This document shows positions 22,088 to 25,271 of a stretch of 25,271 nt of DNA, piece after piece (positions within the stretch are counted from its first letter, which is position 1; each line of letters starts with the position of its first letter). The notes under the pieces were generated by a model that had not been told where the DNA came from, searched no databases, and was given only the letters and a program-made list of their open reading frames with translations. A program made the position numbers and the translations under genes. Origin of the DNA: JADJEK01 sp052034255 (GTDB lineage Bacteria > Planctomycetota > B15-G4 > JADJEK01); contig JBPOIU010000099.1 in the NCBI GenBank assembly GCA_052034255.1, positions 1-25,271 on the forward strand, in the 5' to 3' direction.

Positions 22088-23482
22088 TCAACCGCCGCCT
22101 CGGAGCAGGGTCAAGCGCATCAACGCGGCGCCTGAGCGTACGCGTGTGGGCTCGCGGAGCAGCACGGCGAGCAGGTTCTTTCGCGCGGCCGCCTCGTCTC
22201 CCGTCGCGAGTTGCAACAGCGCCAGGTTCTCGACGGCGTCGATGTTGCCGAGGTCGGCGGCGGTCTGGAACGCGGTGGCGGCTTCGTCCTTCCGCTGCGT
22301 GCCGGACAACAACAGTCCGTAGTCGTTCCACGACGAGGCGTCCTCCGGCCAGCGCTCCAACGCCTCGCGGTAGAGAGCCTCGCTCTCTCCGGTGCGGCCG
22401 AGATTCCGCAGCGTCAACGCCAGGTTGGTCAGCGACACGCGCGATCGATCCTCGAGTTCGACCAGGGTCTCGCACATCACACGGGCGGTCTCCCAGTCGT
22501 TGCGATCGACGAACGTCCCCACCGACAGATTGAGCAGATCGTGCGCCCAACTCGCCTCGTCGGAGTCCGAGCGCGCCGCCAGCCGAAGATCGTCGACGTA
22601 CGCGCGGTCGAACGCGTTCGCGCGGCGCGCGGCTTCGGCGCGCCACGCGCGCAAGCTGCCGTCCTCCGGGGCCGCGGCGATCGGCGCGTCGAGCTGCGCA
22701 CGTGCGGCAGCTGCGTCCCCGGCTTGGATCTGAGCGCGTGCCAGGGCGATGGCGGCGCTCGGGGTCGAGTGACGATCGAACACCTTGCGCAGCACGGCGA
22801 GCGCCAGTTCGGGCCGCGGCGCGAGGATCGCGGCGACATCGCTGGCGAACGCGTCGTCGACACCAGGCTCCCCGGCCAGTGCTTCGAGTTCCTTCGCGCC
22901 GTCGACCAGCGAGCGCAGCGCGATGGCGCGCGCGCGATGCACGCGGAATTCGAAACGCGCCGGCTCCTGCGCGATGGCGGCGTCGAGATCGGTCAGGGCC
23001 GCGTCCACGTCGCCGACGCACGAGTGCGCATAGCCGCGCAATCCCCGGGCTTCGTTGGCTTGCGGCGCACGCGAGAGAACGGCGTCGAGAGCCGCGATGG
23101 CGTCGGGATACTTGCCGCGTTGGATCAACACGAACCCGAGGAACGTTCCACCGTCAATCTCGCCCCCGGGCAGCGCCGCAGCGCGCGTCGCTGCGTCGGT
23201 GGCGTCGAACCACAGCGCATCGGTGATGCCTCCGCCCGCTTCTCCCGACGCGATGCGGCGCAGGGCTTCGAAGTACGACGTGCGTGCGAGCAACAGCAGA
23301 TCGCCCGAGTTCTTGCCGTCCCCGCGCGCGACGAGTTGCGTCGCGGCACCGAGGGCCTCCGGGACGTCCCCATCCCGCAGCAAGGACTCGACACGCCCGC
23401 GCAGTTCGACGAGCGGAGCGTCCTCGTCCCCACTCGGACCGAGCAACGCCGCGAGGATCAACATGACGCCGAGTCCACTCAT
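22088..23482 (-). CDS. TPR-repeat protein, probably exported
   Basis: A 464-residue protein with a short hydrophobic N-terminus (MSGLGVMLILAALLGPSG) that could be a signal peptide. The rest is mostly alanine-rich helix pairs in TPR style: YPDAIAALDAVLSRAPQANEARGLRGYAHSCVGDVDAALTDLDAAIAQEP, and near the end LTNLALTLRNLGRTGESEALYREALERWPEDASSWNDYGLLLSG and KDEAATAFQTAADLG. These suggest a protein-interaction scaffold. The ATG at 23482 has GGAG about 10 bases upstream, a little far. The next gene on the strand starts 97 bp downstream, so one transcript is possible but not shown. Function unknown. Confidence 0.82.
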   Translation of the reverse strand: MSGLGVMLILAALLGPSGDEDAPLVELRGRVESLLRDGDVPEALGAATQLVARGDGKNSGDLLLLARTSYFEALRRIASGEAGGGITDALWFDATDAATRAAALPGGEIDGGTFLGFVLIQRGKYPDAIAALDAVLSRAPQANEARGLRGYAHSCVGDVDAALTDLDAAIAQEPARFEFRVHRARAIALRSLVDGAKELEALAGEPGVDDAFASDVAAILAPRPELALAVLRKVFDRHSTPSAAIALARAQIQAGDAAAARAQLDAPIAAAPEDGSLRAWRAEAARRANAFDRAYVDDLRLAARSDSDEASWAHDLLNLSVGTFVDRNDWETARVMCETLVELEDRSRVSLTNLALTLRNLGRTGESEALYREALERWPEDASSWNDYGLLLSGTQRKDEAATAFQTAADLGNIDAVENLALLQLATGDEAAARKNLLAVLLREPTRVRSGAALMRLTLLRGGG

Positions 23483-23530
23483 GGCGTGCTGGCTCCGAAG
23501 GACACTGGACGTTTCGCGGCGACGCGACTC

Positions 23531-23620
23531 CGACGGCTCACCGCAGGGCCGTCGTTCGAACGGGACGCCGACGCGTGCCGAAACCGAACGAGCGTCGGAT
23601 CACGAGGCACTTACCGTGCC
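23531..23620 (-). terminator. Hairpins downstream of the NUDIX gene
   Basis: GGCAC/GTGCC (23606-23610, 23616-23620) lies just after the NUDIX stop on the minus strand, and CGACGGC/GCCGTCG (23531-23537, 23548-23554) is a perfect 7-bp stem further on. Neither has a U tract. Confidence 0.3.
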
Positions 23621-23629
23621 GACCGAGGC

Positions 23630-24175
23630 TTACGGCAGTTCGAGCGTTCTCACCATTTGGATCGCACCGGCCCGCCACTCCGCCACGAGTCGCGCCAGCA
23701 GCCGCTGATTGTTCGCGAAACCGATGCTCGGCGGCAGTCGATCGAGCGGGAAATAGCGCACATCCTGCGCATCGTCACCGGCTTGCAGCGTTCCACCGAC
23801 CTGCTCGCAAACGAAGGCGATCAAGATCGCGCGCTTGCGCGGATCGTCGGACGTATAGAGGACGTCGTAGAGGCCGCGTATTTCGATCACCGCTCCGGTC
23901 TCTTCGAAGGTCTCGCGGACCGCCGTCACGGCCGGGGATTCGTCGACCTCCTCGTAACCGGCCGGTAGCGCCCAATGGCCGCGGAACGGTTCGATCCCGC
24001 GCCGGATCAGCAGGACCTCGTCCCCGCGCAACACGATCGCCGCGGCGGCCGCCGCGGGATTCTCGTAGAGCACGAACTCGCACTGGGAGCACACCAACCG
24101 CTCGCGATGGATCTTCGCTTTGCGCGTGAGCGCCCCGGCGCAAAGCGGACAGAAGCGTGCTTGCCGTTCCCACAT
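23630..24175 (-). CDS. NUDIX hydrolase with N-terminal zinc ribbon
   Basis: A 181-residue protein. The N-terminal zinc ribbon has Cys9, Cys12 (CPLC) and Cys29, Cys32 (CSQC). The NUDIX box is complete, from Gly73 to Ala95: G-YEEVD-E-SPAVTAV-RETFEETGA, which provides the metal-binding glutamates. The family hydrolyses nucleoside diphosphates linked to another group. The zinc-ribbon/NUDIX architecture resembles NudC (NADH pyrophosphatase, decapping), but the protein is shorter and the NudC signature SQPWPFPxS is absent, as in the ADP-ribose-type zinc-ribbon NUDIX proteins. The ATG at 24175 lacks a Shine-Dalgarno and lies 7 bases after a TATCAT box, hinting at a leaderless transcript. Divergent from dxr. 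Confidence 0.92.
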   Translation of the reverse strand: MWERQARFCPLCAGALTRKAKIHRERLVCSQCEFVLYENPAAAAAAIVLRGDEVLLIRRGIEPFRGHWALPAGYEEVDESPAVTAVRETFEETGAVIEIRGLYDVLYTSDDPRKRAILIAFVCEQVGGTLQAGDDAQDVRYFPLDRLPPSIGFANNQRLLARLVAEWRAGAIQMVRTLELP

Positions 24176-24182
24176 GCGGCGA

Positions 24183-24188
24183 ATGATA
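24183..24188 (-). promoter_or_regulatory. Candidate -10 element (TATCAT) of the NUDIX gene
   Basis: TATCAT on the minus strand ends 7 bases before the ATG at 24175. Matching position with transcription start would put the +1 at or next to the ATG. The -35 region is not convincing. Confidence 0.4.
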
Positions 24189-24239
24189 GGCGAACCGCGC
24201 GCGTCCGAAACCCCTGTGCGAAGGCCGTCTGCGGCGCGC

Positions 24240-24245
24240 TATCAT
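24240..24245 (+). promoter_or_regulatory. Candidate -10 element (TATCAT) of dxr
   Basis: TATCAT in the context GCTATCATCG, 30 bases before the dxr ATG, identical to the element of the divergent NUDIX gene. No clear -35 box. Confidence 0.4.
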
Positions 24246-24275
24246 CGCGCGCTTTCCGGCGACGCACGGGTTTCG

Positions 24276-25271
24276 ATGCGCACGATCAGTCTCCTCGGCA
24301 GCACAGGTTCGGTCGGGCGCAGCGCGATCGCCGTGCTGGACGAGCTCCAGGCCACCCACCGCGTCGTCTCGCTGGTCGCGCACACGAATACCGCATTGCT
24401 GGCCGAGCAGGCGGAACGCCTGCGTCCCGAGATCGTCGGCATCGTCGACACCGAGGCCGGGCGCGGCTGCGAAGCGACGCTGCGCGCACTCGGCTGCCGG
24501 GTCGTGATCGGCCCCGATGCGGCGGTCGCGGTGCTGCGGGAGCGGCGTCCCGACCTCGTGTTGGCGGCGATCACCGGTGCGGCCGGGCTGCCGTCCAGCC
24601 TCGAGACGGTGAAGCTCGGCGCGACACTCGCGCTCGCGAACAAGGAAGCGCTGGTGATGGCGGGCTCGCCGGTCATGGAGACCGCGCGGGCCACCGGGGC
24701 GAGCATCGTTCCCGTCGATTCGGAGCACTCCGCCGTCTTCCAATCGATCGGCGCCGAGCCGATCGAACGCGTACGCCGGATCTTCCTGACGGCGTCGGGT
24801 GGCCCGTTCGCGGACCTGCCCGCCGCGGAGTTCCCGGCGGTCACGCCCGAGCGCGCGCTGCAGCATCCAACCTGGCAGATGGGCAAGAAGATCACGATCG
24901 ACTCGGCGTCGATGATGAACAAGGCGCTCGAGATCGTCGAAGCGCATTGGTTGTTCGGACTCGACGCCGAACGCATCGACGTCTTGGTGCATCGCCAGTC
25001 GATCGTCCACTCGATGGTCGAGTTCGTCGACGGCTCGATCCTCGCCCAGCTCGGCGTCCCGAGCATGACCGTCCCCATCCGCTACGCGTTGTCGTACCCC
25101 TCGCGTTCGAACACGCGCGAGGGCTATTTCGACCTGCGCAAGTTCGCGAAGTTGACGTTCGAAGCGCCCGATCTGGAGCGCTTCCCGGCGCTCCGACTCG
25201 GACACGAGGTCGCGCGCGCCGGCGGACTCGCTGGTGCGGTGTTGAATGCGGCGAACGAAGTTGCGGTCGAG
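24276..25271 (+). CDS. dxr: 1-deoxy-D-xylulose 5-phosphate reductoisomerase, 3' end outside window
   Basis: The first 332 residues of the enzyme that makes 2-C-methyl-D-erythritol 4-phosphate in the MEP isoprenoid pathway, using NADPH. Visible are the NADPH-binding GSTGSVG (8-14), NKEALV (from 122), the metal-binding VDSEHSA (147-153) with Asp148 and Glu150, TASGGPF, the long conserved block HPTWQMGKKITIDSASMMNK continuing ALEIVEAHWLF, HSMVEFVDGS, and NAANEVAVE at the window edge. The family is about 385-400 residues, so roughly 55-65 are missing. The frame is open from the ATG at 24276 to the last base. In many bacteria the next gene is the site-2 protease rseP, which cannot be seen here. 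The start fits the family alignment, with a weak ACGGG before it. Confidence 0.97.
   Translation, partial: MRTISLLGSTGSVGRSAIAVLDELQATHRVVSLVAHTNTALLAEQAERLRPEIVGIVDTEAGRGCEATLRALGCRVVIGPDAAVAVLRERRPDLVLAAITGAAGLPSSLETVKLGATLALANKEALVMAGSPVMETARATGASIVPVDSEHSAVFQSIGAEPIERVRRIFLTASGGPFADLPAAEFPAVTPERALQHPTWQMGKKITIDSASMMNKALEIVEAHWLFGLDAERIDVLVHRQSIVHSMVEFVDGSILAQLGVPSMTVPIRYALSYPSRSNTREGYFDLRKFAKLTFEAPDLERFPALRLGHEVARAGGLAGAVLNAANEVAVE

Noticed and set aside
1..25271. CRISPR arrays, tRNA or rRNA genes, transposases, phage or toxin-antitoxin genes
   Set aside because: I looked for these on both strands and saw no supporting repeats, motifs or proteins.

Overview
The window is a G+C-rich chromosomal segment (roughly two thirds G+C, codons mostly ending in G or C) from a bacterium that is probably a planctomycete or a relative. 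The basis is a combination rather than one marker: exported HEAT-repeat and beta-helix proteins, a PPi-type phosphofructokinase, a membrane-fused spermidine-synthase-like protein, a sigma-54 activator and many TPR proteins. Without a phylogenetic marker this is a lineage guess. There is no rRNA, tRNA, CRISPR array, insertion sequence or phage gene; it reads as ordinary chromosome. Most starts were set from Shine-Dalgarno sequences or stop/start overlaps.

Left part (1-7640): the 3' end of a helical-repeat protein; a minus-strand pair of a hybrid histidine kinase and a CvpA-like membrane protein sharing a TGATG junction; a small zinc-ribbon protein with an almost purely Asp/Glu tail; then a tight plus-strand operon of hypoxanthine phosphoribosyltransferase, thiolase and a FadB-type hydratase/dehydrogenase, joined by two GTGA overlaps.

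Middle (7863-14549): an exported parallel beta-helix protein followed by PPi-dependent phosphofructokinase; convergent with it, on the minus strand, a myo-inositol-1-phosphate synthase gene overlapping a large polytopic membrane protein with GT-C-like features; divergent from those, a 65-residue protein with an Sm/Hfq-like pattern, closed by a strong terminator.

Right part (14684-25271): a sigma-54 activator lacking a sensor domain, divergent from an exported HEAT-repeat protein. The 401-bp gap between them holds a near-consensus sigma-54 promoter pointing at the HEAT gene and a 9-bp-arm inverted repeat about 200 bp further upstream, so the two genes look like a self-contained regulatory unit. 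After a good terminator comes a minus-strand series: NUDIX hydrolase, TPR protein, an alpha/beta-hydrolase-like protein that seems to lack its catalytic residues, a membrane spermidine-synthase-like protein and a small TPR membrane protein, the last three joined by stop/start overlaps. The window ends inside dxr (MEP isoprenoid pathway), which is divergent from the NUDIX gene.

The most interesting items are the sigma-54 activator/HEAT unit, the Sm-like small protein, the pseudo-hydrolase operon and the poly-aspartate zinc-ribbon protein.
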